From Neosynechococcus sphagnicola sy1 (lineage in GTDB: Bacteria; Cyanobacteriota; Cyanobacteriia; Neosynechococcales; Neosynechococcaceae), in the NCBI RefSeq assembly GCF_000775285.1, contig NZ_JJML01000014.1:1-54287 (forward strand): a stretch of DNA of 54,287 nucleotides, written 5' to 3'. The position numbers and the translations under genes were made by a program. Positions 28,273-40,102 of this stretch are shown in pieces. Within the stretch, counting starts at the first letter, position 1. The number at the start of each line of letters is the position of its first letter. The notes beneath the pieces were generated by a model that saw only the letters and a program-made list of their open reading frames with translations, did not search any database and had not been told where the DNA came from.

Positions 28273-29494
28273 CTACAGATCATCGAGAGCCGCAATGCCC
28301 GGTAGTTCTTTGCCTTCCAGGAGTTCTAAACTGGCACCGCCCCCGGTGGAAATATGACTCATTTGCTCGGCAAGGCCCACGTTTTTCCACGGCGGCCACG
28401 GAATCTCCGCCGCCAATAATCGTAGCTGCCCCTTTGGGAGTCAGCTCTGCCAGGGCATGGGCGATCGCTTCCGTACCCTTCGCAAAACGATCAAACTCAA
28501 ACACGCCCATGGGGCCATTCCAGATCACGGATTTGCAATCAGCCAGTGCCGCCTGGAAGGTTTTCACGGAATCCGGGCCAATGTCCAGACCCATCCAGCC
28601 ATCGGGAATCGCCTCAATGCTCACCGTCTGAGCCTCGGCATCTGGGGCAAATTTATCCGCCACCACCACATCGGTGGGCAGCAACAGCGCCACGCCTCGC
28701 TCCTTGGCCTTGGCTTCGAGGGCGCGGGCTAGTTCTAGCTTGTCTTCCTCAACCAGGGACTTGCCAACACTCAGACCCCGCGCTTTGTAAAAGGTGAAGA
28801 TCATGCCCCCGCCAATCAGCAGTTTGTCTACCTTGTCGAGGAGGGTTTCAATCACCCCAATTTTGCTGGAAACCTTGGAACCCCCGATAATCGCTGCGAG
28901 TGGTCGCTGGGGATTTTCAATGGCGTTTTGTAAGTACTGCAATTCTTTCTCAATCAAAAATCCCGCCACCGATGGCTTCAGATAATGGGTGACCCCTTCG
29001 GTGGAAGCATGGGCACGGTGAGCTGTGCCAAAGGCATCATTGACATACAAATCAGCGACCGAGGCTAGTTTTTCGGCAAATTCCGGTGTGTTCTTTTCTT
29101 CTTCAGGATGGAAGCGGACATTCTCTAGTAACACCACATCCCCATTCTGCATGGCGCTGACCTGGGTCGTCACCGCCTCCCCAATGCAGTCGTCGGTTTT
29201 CACAACGGGCTGGCCCAACAACTCTGCGAGTCGCTTGGCAACTGGGGTGAGCCGAAACTTATCTGCAACTCGGGCTGCATAGTTATCCCCCTTGGGGCGG
29301 CCAAAGTGGCTGGCGAGAATCACCTTCGCCCCCTTGGAGGTCAAATCTTGAATTGTCGGTAGGGCAGCCCGAATCCGCGTATCATCGGTAATGTTGCCCT
29401 GCTCATCCAGGGGGACATTAAAGTCAACCCGCACCAAAACCCGCTTGCCCATTAAATCGGCAGCTGATAAATTTGCTAAAGTTTTTTTGGACAT
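28273..29494 (-). CDS. pgk: Phosphoglycerate kinase (one frameshift near the 3' end)
   Basis: Catalyses 1,3-bisphosphoglycerate + ADP to 3-phosphoglycerate + ATP in glycolysis, and the reverse step in the Calvin cycle. Visible motifs: [74 protein letters not shown]. The frame as written leaves the family after AAVEK. Moving one base at about 28,381-28,387 (an A5 run on the coding strand) restores [20 protein letters not shown] then [13 protein letters not shown] and a stop at 28273, for 406 aa. A dead pgk is unlikely in a phototroph, so I read this as a sequence error. Confidence 0.96.
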
Positions 29495-29656
29495 GTAACG
29501 TCAAGCTCCTAAGATGCGTCTAATTACCTATTCGCTATTTTCCATCAAATGGGGGCTGCATGGGTTCCTGTTGATCCCTCGGTTAATTTGCCAGCCTTTT
29601 TTAATCATGATTGATGACTGCCATCGCGTGAAGCATCTTGTCTGGAGATAGGTATC

Positions 29657-30067
29657 ATGTTCAAAACTGTTTTATTCCCCATCGATCAAAGCCGTGAGTC
29701 CCGTCAAGCGGCTGAAACCGTCGCCGAAGTAGTTAAAAACTGTAATAGTCGGCTGATCATTCTTTCCGTGGTCGAAGCACCGGAGGAAGCAGCCGAAGCA
29801 GCCACCAAGGTCATGGCGTCCCCAGAGGCGATCGCGGAGTTACTGGAAACTGCCAAAACCCTGTTTACCAACCTGGGGTTAGCATCCGAAACCATTGAGC
29901 GGGAGGGAAAACCCGCCTTTGTCATCTGTGATGTTGCCGATGAAATTTCCGCCGATCTGATTGTGATGGGCTGTCGGGGACTGGGACTGACGGAGGAAGG
30001 GGTGGCCGATAGTGTTACCAATCGGGTGATTAATCTCTCCCCCTGTCCGGTGTTAATCGTGCCCTAG
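29657..30067 (+). CDS. Universal stress protein (UspA family)
   Basis: A 136-aa single-domain Usp. It begins with the family strand (MFKTVLFPIDQSRESRQAAE) and ends with the ATP-loop region GCRGLGLTEEGVADSVTNRV then CPVLIVP. The loop fits G-2x-G-9x but has Asp-Ser where ATP-binding members have Gly-(Ser/Thr), so nucleotide binding is uncertain. Usp proteins are cytosolic dimers linked to stress survival. The gene stands alone on the plus strand, divergent from pgk and convergent with the DUF1003 gene. Confidence 0.93.
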   Translation: MFKTVLFPIDQSRESRQAAETVAEVVKNCNSRLIILSVVEAPEEAAEAATKVMASPEAIAELLETAKTLFTNLGLASETIEREGKPAFVICDVADEISADLIVMGCRGLGLTEEGVADSVTNRVINLSPCPVLIVP

Positions 30068-30135
30068 TCCTGGATTCTTAGTCACCTGTTGGGGTTTGGC
30101 TGGAGCTGCCATCAGAGATCCACTTGGGGGCGATG

Positions 30136-30786
30136 TTATCCCTGATCCTGGGGAAGGATGGTGGGCAGCTCAGCCCCTGGGCGATGGTCGGGGGTAGGTC
30201 TTTGACTATCGCCCTCTAGGGATGGGTGGCGATCTGGCTGTTGCAGCACCGGCAGCATCCTAGACTTGACTTCGTTTAAACTGTGCTGATGTTCTTTGAC
30301 GATTAACATCAACTCTTGAATTTGCTGGGCTTGAATTTGTTGGGCTTGTAAGGCATCAATTTTTTCATGGAGCAATTCAATGTCGTAGCCTGCTTTCAAA
30401 TTCACCTGGCGATCGTATTCGGCTTTTTCTCGCTCGGCATCCGACTGACGATTTTGGCTCATGAGGACTATCGGGGCGGTGTAGGCAGAGGCAAAGGAAA
30501 AGACCAGGTTAAGCAAAATGAAGGGTTGTTCATCCCAGTGGGGAATTCCAGGGATTGAGTTAGAGACGATCCACCCTAACAGAATAGTGGTTTGCCCAAT
30601 CAGGAATGTCCAGGAACCAACTTTGGCCGCCATTTTGTCGGCAATGCGTTGACCTAAGGTGAGTTTTCGTTCCTGTGACTGTTGATGTTCAATCTCGCGC
30701 AAGGTCAGGGATCTGATGGGTTTGAGGGCGATGGTATTCGGTGCTTCAGGGGCGATCGCGGATGGGTCAGATTGCTGTGGCTTCAT
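30136..30786 (-). CDS. DUF1003 membrane protein
   Basis: A 216-aa protein with the DUF1003 core. GQRIADKMAAKVGSWTFLIG leads into two membrane helices (about 70-90 and 100-120) joined by IPGIPHWDEQPFILLNLVFS, then MSQNRQSDAEREKAEYDRQV and NLKAGYDIELLHEKIDAL. A glutamine-rich coiled coil follows, then a proline-rich tail. Function is unknown; the family is widespread and sits in the cytoplasmic membrane. Complete length. Confidence 0.93.
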   Translation of the reverse strand: MKPQQSDPSAIAPEAPNTIALKPIRSLTLREIEHQQSQERKLTLGQRIADKMAAKVGSWTFLIGQTTILLGWIVSNSIPGIPHWDEQPFILLNLVFSFASAYTAPIVLMSQNRQSDAEREKAEYDRQVNLKAGYDIELLHEKIDALQAQQIQAQQIQELMLIVKEHQHSLNEVKSRMLPVLQQPDRHPSLEGDSQRPTPDHRPGAELPTILPQDQG

Positions 30787-31171
30787 GGCTCACCTTGGGA
30801 GAATTTAGAGTTCGAGAACGGGATTGATTGATTGGATTTTCTCTCAGTTTTTTTACCATAAAGCAGCCTGGAAATAAGAGTAAATATGCTTGTTTGGAAA
30901 TAAAAACTTGAAATTGTAACCGTTGCAGATAGCATCCAAAATTGTAAGCCTGTTATCGAAGCGATGAGATTGGCTCAGTCTTGGGAAATCTCCTAAGTTT
31001 GAGTTCGTAAAGCTGTTGCATCAACACTCCTACTTGGCTGATCTGAATCCTCCATTGAAACCATATTTCGACAATCGGTGAAGTGCCTCACCACATAGGC
31101 GAATGGGGAATTCTGCGATTCCGTTAAGATAGGCGTACCTCGACGTTGCCAGTAATAATGCCCTGACCTGC
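30787..31171. other. Intergenic region between DUF1003 gene and sbcC
   Basis: 385 bp between divergent genes. I see no gene or known RNA. TTAAGAT-type sequence near 31,123 could be a -10 element for sbcC, but no convincing -35 pairs with it. Confidence 0.4.
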
Positions 31172-34100
31172 ATGATCCCCCTCCGGCTGACGCTTAAGAA
31201 CTTTCTCAGTTATCGGGAAACAACACTGGACTTTCGAGGTTTGCACGTTGCCTGTGTCTGTGGAGCCAATGGGGCGGGTAAGTCTTCGTTGCTAGAAGCG
31301 ATCGCCTGGGCCTTATGGGGGCAAAGTCGCGCTGTTTCAGAGGATGACATGATTCACCAGGGTACCAAGGAAGCTCAGGTGGATTTCTTGTTCGAGAATC
31401 AGGAGCAAACCTACCGGGTGATGCGGACTCGTACCCGAGGTCAGGCTAGTTCCCTGGAGTTCCAAATTGCCACGGCTAATGGTTTTCGCAGCTTAACGGA
31501 ACCGGGGGTGCGGGCAACCCAACAACTGATACTGCAACACCTGAAGCTCGACTACGAAACCTTTGTTAACTCCGCCTATCTACGTCAGGGACGAGCAGAT
31601 GAATTTATGCTCAAGCGCCCCAGTGAGCGCAAACAAATTCTGACGGATTTGCTGAAGCTGGATCACTACGACCATCTGGCGGAACAGGCTAAGGAGCGAT
31701 CGCGGGAGTTCAAGGCCAAAGTTGAACTGCTGGAGCAAGTGCTGACTACCACCCAAACCCAGCTGCAACAACAACCGACCATCGCTGCCGCCCAGGCCGA
31801 ACTGGAAGCGGCGATCGCCCAGATGCGCCAAGCCCAAACAGCGGCTGCAGCCCAACTGCAAGCCTTACAGGTGGTGCAGCAACAGCGCCAGACCTGGGAG
31901 CAACAACAGCAGTGGCACCAGCAACAACAGCGAAACTTGACTCAAGACTATCAACAACTGCAACAGGAGCTAGTCACCCTCCAGCGCCAACAACAGGAAC
32001 TCACCGCCATTCTGCAACAGGAGGCAGCGATCGCCCAAGGGTATGCCCATTGGCAGCACTTGCACATCCAAGAAGAGGTGCTGTCAAAACAATACCAGGC
32101 TTACCAACAGTCACAGGATCAGCGCCAAGCCCTGCTGCGGCAACAAGCCCAGCAGGTTGAAACCTTGAAAGATCAACACCGCCAACTCCAGGCACAACTC
32201 GAAGCCTGCACCCAACAAGTCCAGGAGCAGCAGCAAATTCTCAGCAAGCTGCCAGAGGTGGAAGCGGCCTTAGAACAACTGCACCAAGCTCGCACCCGTC
32301 TCAGTGAACTCGATCAGCTGCAAACCCAAGTCACCCCCCTGCATCAACGCCGCACCACCCTCCAAACCCAGATTGACCGTCTACAAGCCCGTCAGGTTGC
32401 CCGATGGGAGGAACTCCAGTCCCAAGCTGGAACTTTACAGCACCAGCAACTACGGCAACCCCAGTTAGAACAGCAACTCCAGGAAGCAACCCAGCGGATC
32501 GAACAACTGGATAAGCGGCGCGTCTATCAGCAGCGCGTCCGGGAGAAAGGCTTAGAGCGCAAGAGTTTTATGGAACGGTTACAAACCCACCAGCAGGACT
32601 ATGAAACCCAACTGGCAGACCTAGAGCAGAAGCTGCAACTTCACCTCAGTCCGGGGGCAGCCTGTCCCCTCTGCGATCGACCCCCCTGGATGAAACGCAC
32701 TGGCAACGGGTGCAGCAGAAGCACCGTACCCAGCAACAGGAACTGCGGGGGCAAGTTGTGGGTGGTTCGAGAGCAATTGGCCGTCTCCGAGCGAGAAATT
32801 CAGGTGTTACGGCAGGAATATCAAGACCTGAACCAAGAGCTAGTGCTCTACAACACCATTTGGGAGCAACGGGGGCAATTACAAGCCCAGATTCAGGGAA
32901 TCCTCGACTCCCAAACCCAATTAGCGGCGATCGCCGCCGAAATTTCCGCCCTAGAAGCCTCCTTGCAGCAAGGCGACTTTGCCGCCGAGCTTCAGGCTGA
33001 ACTGCAACAGCTGTCCCAACACCTGGAATTGCTGCCCTACGACGAGAAAGATCACGCCCTCGCCCGAGGGGAGGTGGAACGCTGGCGTTGGGCGGAGATT
33101 AAACAAGCCGAAATCAAACAAGCCCAGCGCCGTCTGACCCAGAGCCTGACCCAGCCGCCGCTCCTGCAAACCCAGATCAGCAACTGCCAGCAGCAACTCG
33201 ACTATCTGTTGGGTACGGGGGCATTTGCCGAAGCTCCGGGGGAGATCCAGCAGCAGATTATTCACCTGGATCAGCAATTGGCCGCGATTGGCTATGACCC
33301 CGAGCAGCACCACGCCCTGCGGACTCAGGTACGTCAGGTGCAGTCCTGGCAAATTCGGTATCAGGAACTCCAGCAAGCCCAACAGCAAGCCCCCCCCCGT
33401 ACAACAGCGACGCGACTATTTAGTTCAAGCCCTGCAGGCACGAGGGCAGGATTTGCAGACCACTGACCAGACCCTAAAGACACTGCAACAGCAATTACAG
33501 CAAACCCCCGATGGCACCCCGCAGATGCAAGCCCTCGAAGCTCAAATGCAGCAGCGCCGTCAACAACTGGATGGGCAATTAGGGCATCTAGGTCGCCTGC
33601 AACAGCAACTCAGTCACCTAGAGAGCCTGCGGGCCCAACTGCAAGGTCAGCAACAGCACCTTCAAGCCCTGCGCCGCCAATATCGCCTCTATCAGGAACT
33701 GGCTCAAGCCTTTGGCAAGAATGGGATTCAAGCCTTAATGATTGAGAATGTCTTACCCCACCTGGAAGCTGAAACCAACCAAATTCTGGCGCGCCTCAGT
33801 GCCAACCAGCTCCATGTCCAGTTTGTCACCCAACGGGCCAGTCGTCGTGACCAAGGGCGATCAGCGAAGGCCAAAGCCCAGGGTTTCAAGCTGATCGACA
33901 CCCTGGATATTCTGATCGCTGACACGGCTGGCACCCGTCCCTACGAAACATACTCAGGGGGGGGAAGCCTTTCGAGTCAACTTTGCCATTCGACTGGCAC
34001 TGGCGCGGCTGCTGGCGCAACGATCAGGGACAGCCCTGCAATTGCTGATTATTGATGAAGGGTTTGGTACCCAGGATCAGGAAGGGTGCGATCGCCTGAT

Positions 34101-34239
34101 TGCCTCCATCAATGCGATCTCCGGGGATTTCGCCTGCATTCTGGCTGTGACCCACATGCCTCACTTCAAAGAAGCGTTCTCTGCCCGCATTGAAGTCCAA
34201 AAAACACCCAATGGTTCCCAACTGAGTTTGGTTGTTTGA
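31172..34239 (+). CDS. sbcC: SbcC/Rad50-type exonuclease subunit (several homopolymer frameshifts)
   Basis: About 1020 aa once frames are joined. SbcC is the ATPase of the SbcCD nuclease that processes hairpins and blocked double-strand ends. The N-terminal Walker A is GANGAGKSSL. Long glutamine-rich coiled coils flank the zinc hook CPLC near 32,670. The C-terminal half carries NGIQALMIENVLPHLEAETN, a signature motif restored as YSGGEAFRVNFAI, and Walker B LLIIDEGFGTQD. Frame changes are needed at about 32,681 (C6), 32,754, 33,390-33,398 (C9) and 33,957-33,964 (G8). Nearly all are homopolymers, so sequencing error is likelier than decay. No sbcD is in the window. Confidence 0.93.
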
Positions 34240-34261
34240 TGCCTACTACCTCTTTAACAAT

Positions 34262-34296
34262 GGCATCTTCCAGGTTCGCCGCTGCCTGAAGATGCC
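34262..34296. terminator. Hairpin between converging sbcC and TPR-glycosyltransferase genes
   Basis: GGCATCTTC (34262-34270) pairs with GAAGATGCC (34288-34296), and AGG/CCT extends the stem past one bulged C. No T-run follows on either strand, so it is a weak candidate for a shared terminator of the two converging genes. Confidence 0.35.
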
Positions 34297-34339
34297 CCTG
34301 GCATCCTGACCCCCCTCCATTGAGGTGGGCCTGGATGAG

Positions 34340-36442
34340 TCACGAGGGCTCCAGAAGATGACCGGCACAAAAATGCTGCCACAGCTGTTGGTAGGTCATT
34401 TCTAACTTGCGAGTAAAACTGGGGGCATCACAAAGGGGGGAACCTGCCATTTGGGAGCGTAACTTCAATCGTAAATCTGCCAGATGCGCTCGGTTACGGG
34501 CAAAGTCTACTGCTTTGATCACATAGTCATCTGGGGTGGTGGCAATCCAATCTGGCAACCCGATGGTTGAGAGTAAGCTCACCCCCACCCGTCCAGCATG
34601 GCTGGTACCCGCTAAGGTCAGCACCGGAACTCCCATCCACAGAGCTTCACAGGTCGTTGTTGTGCCGTTGTAAGGAAAGGGATCCAGGGCAATATCTACC
34701 TGGTTGTAAAGTCCCAGATGTTCTGCCAGGTCGGGAAGAGAGCCAGCTAATTGCACGCGATCGCGCTCAATGCCATACTCAGCAAAGCATTCCCAATAAT
34801 AATTTCGTACCGCTTCGTACTGGAGAGATTTGCTTTTCAAAAGCATTTGAGCGGTGGGCAACATCCCGAGAATCTGGGACCATAGTCGGAGTACGGCAAG
34901 ATTGACTTTAGCAAGATTATTGAAACATCCAAAGGTAATCTGACCCGTTGTAGCTGCGGGCAACGGTACCCCAGGTGGAGCTAGGCTAGGTGGCTGGTAA
35001 CACAGAAAACAGCCTGGTAGTCGAATTAATTTCTCAGTATAAAAAGCATCAGATGTGCCTTCAGGATCAGCCCATGGGTCTGTGATCCGATAGTGGATTT
35101 GTTTTAAGCCCGACGTGCTGGGATAACCCAGGTAAGAAATCTGAACCGGGGCGGGTTGGTGGCTAAAGATCTGGAGGCGATTATTGGCAGTATGTCCTGC
35201 CAGATCAATTAAAATGTCAATGCGATCGCTGCGAATTTGGTCTACCAGCTGGGCATCTTTGATCCCAACCGTTGAGTACCAGTGATCGATCCAGCCCTTG
35301 AAGCGATGGGTTGTGGCATCGGGCTGATCTACTTGGGCATAGGCAAAAATTTCAAATTCTGCCTTATGGTGGTGCTGCAAGATTGGTGCTAGAAAATAGG
35401 CTACGGAGTGGGTGCGCAGATCCGGTGAGACATAGCCAACCCGCAAGCGCCGATTAGGCTTTGGTGAATGGAGTTTCGGTGAAGCAATAGCAGGATTTCC
35501 ATGCTGGTTTCCCCAACGAATGGCTTCAGTATAAATTTCTGGAGCTGAATACTCTGGACTGTAGAGCATAAACAGCAAGAGGGTGGCGTGATCCTTGCTG
35601 CTATTTGGATTCAGCACAACTGCTTTTTCGAATGCTGCGATCGCCGCCGCAAGATCCCCTAAATCCAAATAAAGCAACCCTAAATTTCTATAAATTTCTG
35701 AGACCTCGGGTTGCAGCTTTTGAGCTTGTTGATAGCAGTTTAGTGCCGCCAGTAAATCTCCCTGATCCCTCAAGACTTGTCCCAGATTGTTATACGCCTT
35801 GTAAAAGGTTGGCTCAATCACTAGGGCTTGTTGATAGGCATGGATGGCCTCGGGAACCTTGCCTTGGGCGTGCAAGACAATTCCTAAATTGTTGTAGGCT
35901 TCTGGAAATTCGGGTTGCAAAACCAGAGCGTTTTGATAGCAGGCGATCGCCTGCTGCAAGTCCCCCATTTCCTCTAATACCAATCCCAACTGCCGATGTA
36001 AATCAGCATCCTCGGGGGCATGGGCTAGGGCTGTTTGGAGATAGGCAAGGGCATCATTCCACTGCCCTTGTTGTCCGAGGGCAATCCCAACCTGTTTCAG
36101 GGCTTCGGGATGGTGCGGATCTAAATCTAAAATCTGCTGGTGGATTCGGGTTACCGCTTTCCCATCCTGAGGATGGACGAAGGTTTCTGCAAGGGTCAAC
36201 AACCTCTCAATCAGTTCCTCAGTCCAAGCTTTAATTGCCTCTGAGGGAGCCTCTGTTAGAACTGCTAACCAGGTTCCTTGGGCTTCTAATGCTTGTCCTG
36301 ATAACAACAGGGCTAATCCCAAATCCCAATAAAGCAGCCTCTCCTCTGGTTCAATGGTGATGCATTCTTGGTAAAGGGCGATCGCCGCAGCGTAGTCCCC
36401 TTGCTGGAAGAAATCTGTTGCCTGTTGGTGCAAATCACGCAT
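34340..36442 (-). CDS. TPR protein with O-GlcNAc-transferase (SPINDLY-like, GT41) domain
   Basis: 700 aa. Residues about 1-290 are tandem TPRs (ATDFFQQGDYAAAIALYQEC; EAYNNLGIVLHAQGKVPEAI; KAYNNLGQVLRDQGDLLAAL). The rest is the GT41 catalytic region: LRVGYVSPDLRTHSVAYFLA with the family His, DLAGHTANNRLQIFSHQPAP, ISYLGYPSTSGL, FGCFNNLAKVN and DPFPYNGTTTTCEALWMGVP. Relatives transfer a sugar (GlcNAc or fucose) from a nucleotide donor to protein Ser/Thr; acceptor and donor here are unknown. Cytosolic, with no signal peptide. Complete and unbroken. Confidence 0.93.
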   Translation of the reverse strand: MRDLHQQATDFFQQGDYAAAIALYQECITIEPEERLLYWDLGLALLLSGQALEAQGTWLAVLTEAPSEAIKAWTEELIERLLTLAETFVHPQDGKAVTRIHQQILDLDPHHPEALKQVGIALGQQGQWNDALAYLQTALAHAPEDADLHRQLGLVLEEMGDLQQAIACYQNALVLQPEFPEAYNNLGIVLHAQGKVPEAIHAYQQALVIEPTFYKAYNNLGQVLRDQGDLLAALNCYQQAQKLQPEVSEIYRNLGLLYLDLGDLAAAIAAFEKAVVLNPNSSKDHATLLLFMLYSPEYSAPEIYTEAIRWGNQHGNPAIASPKLHSPKPNRRLRVGYVSPDLRTHSVAYFLAPILQHHHKAEFEIFAYAQVDQPDATTHRFKGWIDHWYSTVGIKDAQLVDQIRSDRIDILIDLAGHTANNRLQIFSHQPAPVQISYLGYPSTSGLKQIHYRITDPWADPEGTSDAFYTEKLIRLPGCFLCYQPPSLAPPGVPLPAATTGQITFGCFNNLAKVNLAVLRLWSQILGMLPTAQMLLKSKSLQYEAVRNYYWECFAEYGIERDRVQLAGSLPDLAEHLGLYNQVDIALDPFPYNGTTTTCEALWMGVPVLTLAGTSHAGRVGVSLLSTIGLPDWIATTPDDYVIKAVDFARNRAHLADLRLKLRSQMAGSPLCDAPSFTRKLEMTYQQLWQHFCAGHLLEPS

Positions 36443-36863
36443 TGGTTTGGCTCAGCAGCAGAAATCACTGCAAGGATAAAACCACAGAATTAAGTATTGC
36501 CCATAGTCTATCCTTGGGTCAGCAAATTCAGGGGATCTGTCCCCTCTCTCTGGGGATCACGGACAGGAAAGTCGTTACCCCTATCTCCGAGGCTGAGCGC
36601 CCCTACCGGGGCATGGCTGGACAAGGGTTGACTGCTAGACCCTAGGCTCAAGCTCTGGACTATATGGGAAAGGGTCACCGCTAGGGACAGAATAGAACGG
36701 CAATAGCTTTACTGGTGAGCTGCTGGCGCTGGATAACAAAATAAATCATAAATATTTGTTAAAGTCTTCCTGTGGGGAGCCTGCATTCAACAACGGAACC
36801 TTCAGCAGCGTGAATTCCGGGGAATGTCACGGGCTCTCGTCAGAATTACTGGGGAGACTTAGG
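36443..36863. other. Intergenic region upstream of the ABC-F gene
   Basis: About 420 bp between divergent genes. Open frames run through it, but none resembles a protein. An AT-rich stretch near 36,740-36,765 could hold a promoter for the ABC-F gene. No riboswitch or RNA recognised. Confidence 0.4.
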
Positions 36864-38582
36864 ATGCTGCGGCTGGAACATATCAGTAAAATTTACCCGA
36901 CAGGAGAAGTCCTCAAGGATGTGACCTGGGAAGTCAAACCCGGCGATCGCGTCGGCTTGGTGGGGGTCAACGGCGCCGGAAAATCTACCCAATTGAAAAT
37001 TATTGCCGGGGAAATCGAACCCACCGCCGGGGAAGTGATCCGACCGGCGAGTTTGCACATTGCCTACCTCACCCAGGAATTTGAAGTTGATCCCACCCGA
37101 ACGGTGCGAGAAGAATTCTGGCGAGCCTTTGGCGATGCCAATCAGGTTCATGAAGCCCTCACCCAGGTTCATCACCAGATGGAAACCGCCAATCCCGAAC
37201 AACTGGATGAGCTCATTCATGATATGGATCGGCTGCAACGCCACTTTGAAGCCCTGGATGGCTATGGACTCGAAACCCGGATTGAGAAGATTCTACCGGA
37301 GATGGGATTCACCCTTGATGATGGCGATCGCCTGGTCAGTGGCTTTAGTGGCGGTTGGCAGATGCGGATGAGTTTGGGCAAAATTTTGCTGCAAAAACCC
37401 GATCTGCTGTTACTGGACGAACCGACCAACCACTTAGATCTGGAAACCATTGAGTGGCTGGAGACCTACCTGCGTGGCCTGACGACACCGATGGTAATTG
37501 TCTCCCATGACCGCGAGTTTCTCGATCGCCTCTGCACCCAAATTGTCGAAACCGAACGCGGAATCTCCACCACCTATCTGGGCAACTACTCCGCCTACCT
37601 GCAACAAAAAGCTGAGATCCGGGACGCCCAGCTGAGTGCCTACGAACGTCAACAACAGGAGTTAGAGAAACAGCAAGCCTTCGTCGATCGCTTCCGAGCC
37701 AGCGCTACCCGCAGCACCCAAGCCAAAAGCCGCGAGAAACAACTGGAGAAAATTGAGCGGATTGAGGCTCCGATTGGGGATGTTAGAACCCTGCGGTTTC
37801 AGTTTCCCCCAGCTCCCCGCAGTGGTCGCGACGTGGTACTGATTCAAAATCTCGTCCACACCTACGGCGATCGGATTCTGTTTTTAGATGCCAACTTATT
37901 ACTAGAACGGGGCGATCGGGTTGCTATCCTCGGTCCCAATGGCGCGGGGAAATCCACCCTGCTGCGATTGATCATGGGCATGGAAAGTTCTGTGGAGGGC
38001 AGCGTCAAGCTGGGAGATCACAATGTTATTCCCGGCTACTTTGAGCAGAATCAAGCCGAAGCCCTGGATCTGGACAAGACCGTCATTGACACGGTTCACG
38101 ACGAAGTGCCCCAATGGAGCAATGAAGAAGTCCGCACCCTCCTGGGGCGGTTTCTCTTCAGCGGGGATACGGTCTTTAAAGTAGTCGCGGCTCTCAGCGG
38201 CGGTGAAAAAGCCCGATTGGCTTTGGCTAAAATGCTCCTGCGTCCCGCCAACTTGCTGATCCTGGACGAGCCGACTAACCACCTGGATATTCCGGCCAAA
38301 GAAATGCTGGAGTCAGCTCTGCAAGCCTATGATGGCACCGTGATCATTGTTTCCCACGATCGCTACTTTATTTCCCAGGTCGCCAACAAAATTGTCGAAA
38401 TCCGTGAAGGAGAGCTGCTGCTTTATCGGGGCGATTATCACTACTATCTAGAAAAGATTGCTGAGGAGAAAGAATTGGCGCACTTGGAACAACTCGAAGC
38501 CGAGAAAGCTGCCAAGGCTATGGCTAAACGTGCGAAGCAGAAGGAAAAAGAGAAATCCAGAAAAGCCAAGGCTGAAACCTAA
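36864..38582 (+). CDS. ABC-F family ATPase (ribosome-associated, Uup/EttA-like)
   Basis: 572 aa from ATG 36864 (MLRLEHISKIYPTGEVLKDV), preceded by GGGGAG; the frame is open further upstream, but that part has no similarity. Two ABC domains in one chain without membrane segments define ABC-F. NBD1 has GVNGAGKST, SGGWQMR and LLLLDEPTNHLDLE; NBD2 has GPNGAGKST, SGGEKAR and LLILDEPTNHLD. Between them is the arginine-rich P-site tRNA interaction motif linker (FRASATRSTQAKSREKQLEK). A short lysine-rich coiled tail (KAMAKRAKQKEKEKSRKAK) follows. ABC-F proteins act on the ribosomal E/P site. The exact subfamily is not settled. Confidence 0.94.
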   Translation: MLRLEHISKIYPTGEVLKDVTWEVKPGDRVGLVGVNGAGKSTQLKIIAGEIEPTAGEVIRPASLHIAYLTQEFEVDPTRTVREEFWRAFGDANQVHEALTQVHHQMETANPEQLDELIHDMDRLQRHFEALDGYGLETRIEKILPEMGFTLDDGDRLVSGFSGGWQMRMSLGKILLQKPDLLLLDEPTNHLDLETIEWLETYLRGLTTPMVIVSHDREFLDRLCTQIVETERGISTTYLGNYSAYLQQKAEIRDAQLSAYERQQQELEKQQAFVDRFRASATRSTQAKSREKQLEKIERIEAPIGDVRTLRFQFPPAPRSGRDVVLIQNLVHTYGDRILFLDANLLLERGDRVAILGPNGAGKSTLLRLIMGMESSVEGSVKLGDHNVIPGYFEQNQAEALDLDKTVIDTVHDEVPQWSNEEVRTLLGRFLFSGDTVFKVVAALSGGEKARLALAKMLLRPANLLILDEPTNHLDIPAKEMLESALQAYDGTVIIVSHDRYFISQVANKIVEIREGELLLYRGDYHYYLEKIAEEKELAHLEQLEAEKAAKAMAKRAKQKEKEKSRKAKAET

Positions 38583-38737
38583 TCTCGACCTCGGTTGGTC
38601 AGTATCCTTGGCAATCGGTTCGTCGTGGGTGATTTCAAGGCTAAGTTTTGGGGTATATTCGCTAGGTTGCACACAATCAGAACAGCATTGGTGGGAGCAT
38701 CTGCCAGTGGCAAGCGGCTAGTTATTAAGGTTCTTGA

Positions 38738-40032
<1,295 letters not shown>

Positions 40033-40102
40033 GAATTTTCCGTGTATGGTAGGGGTGAAGGATATCAATACCGTTTTCACAATTCTTGGTTAAAAAGTTC
40101 CT

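Noticed and set aside
28273..28400. pgk as a pseudogene
   Set aside because: The rest of the gene is perfect, the break is a single base next to an A run, and the correct C-terminus follows in the shifted frame.
31720..33700. CAACAG/CAGCAA-rich repeats in sbcC as microsatellites or a separate element
   Set aside because: They encode glutamine-rich coiled coil in frame, as expected for the SbcC arms.
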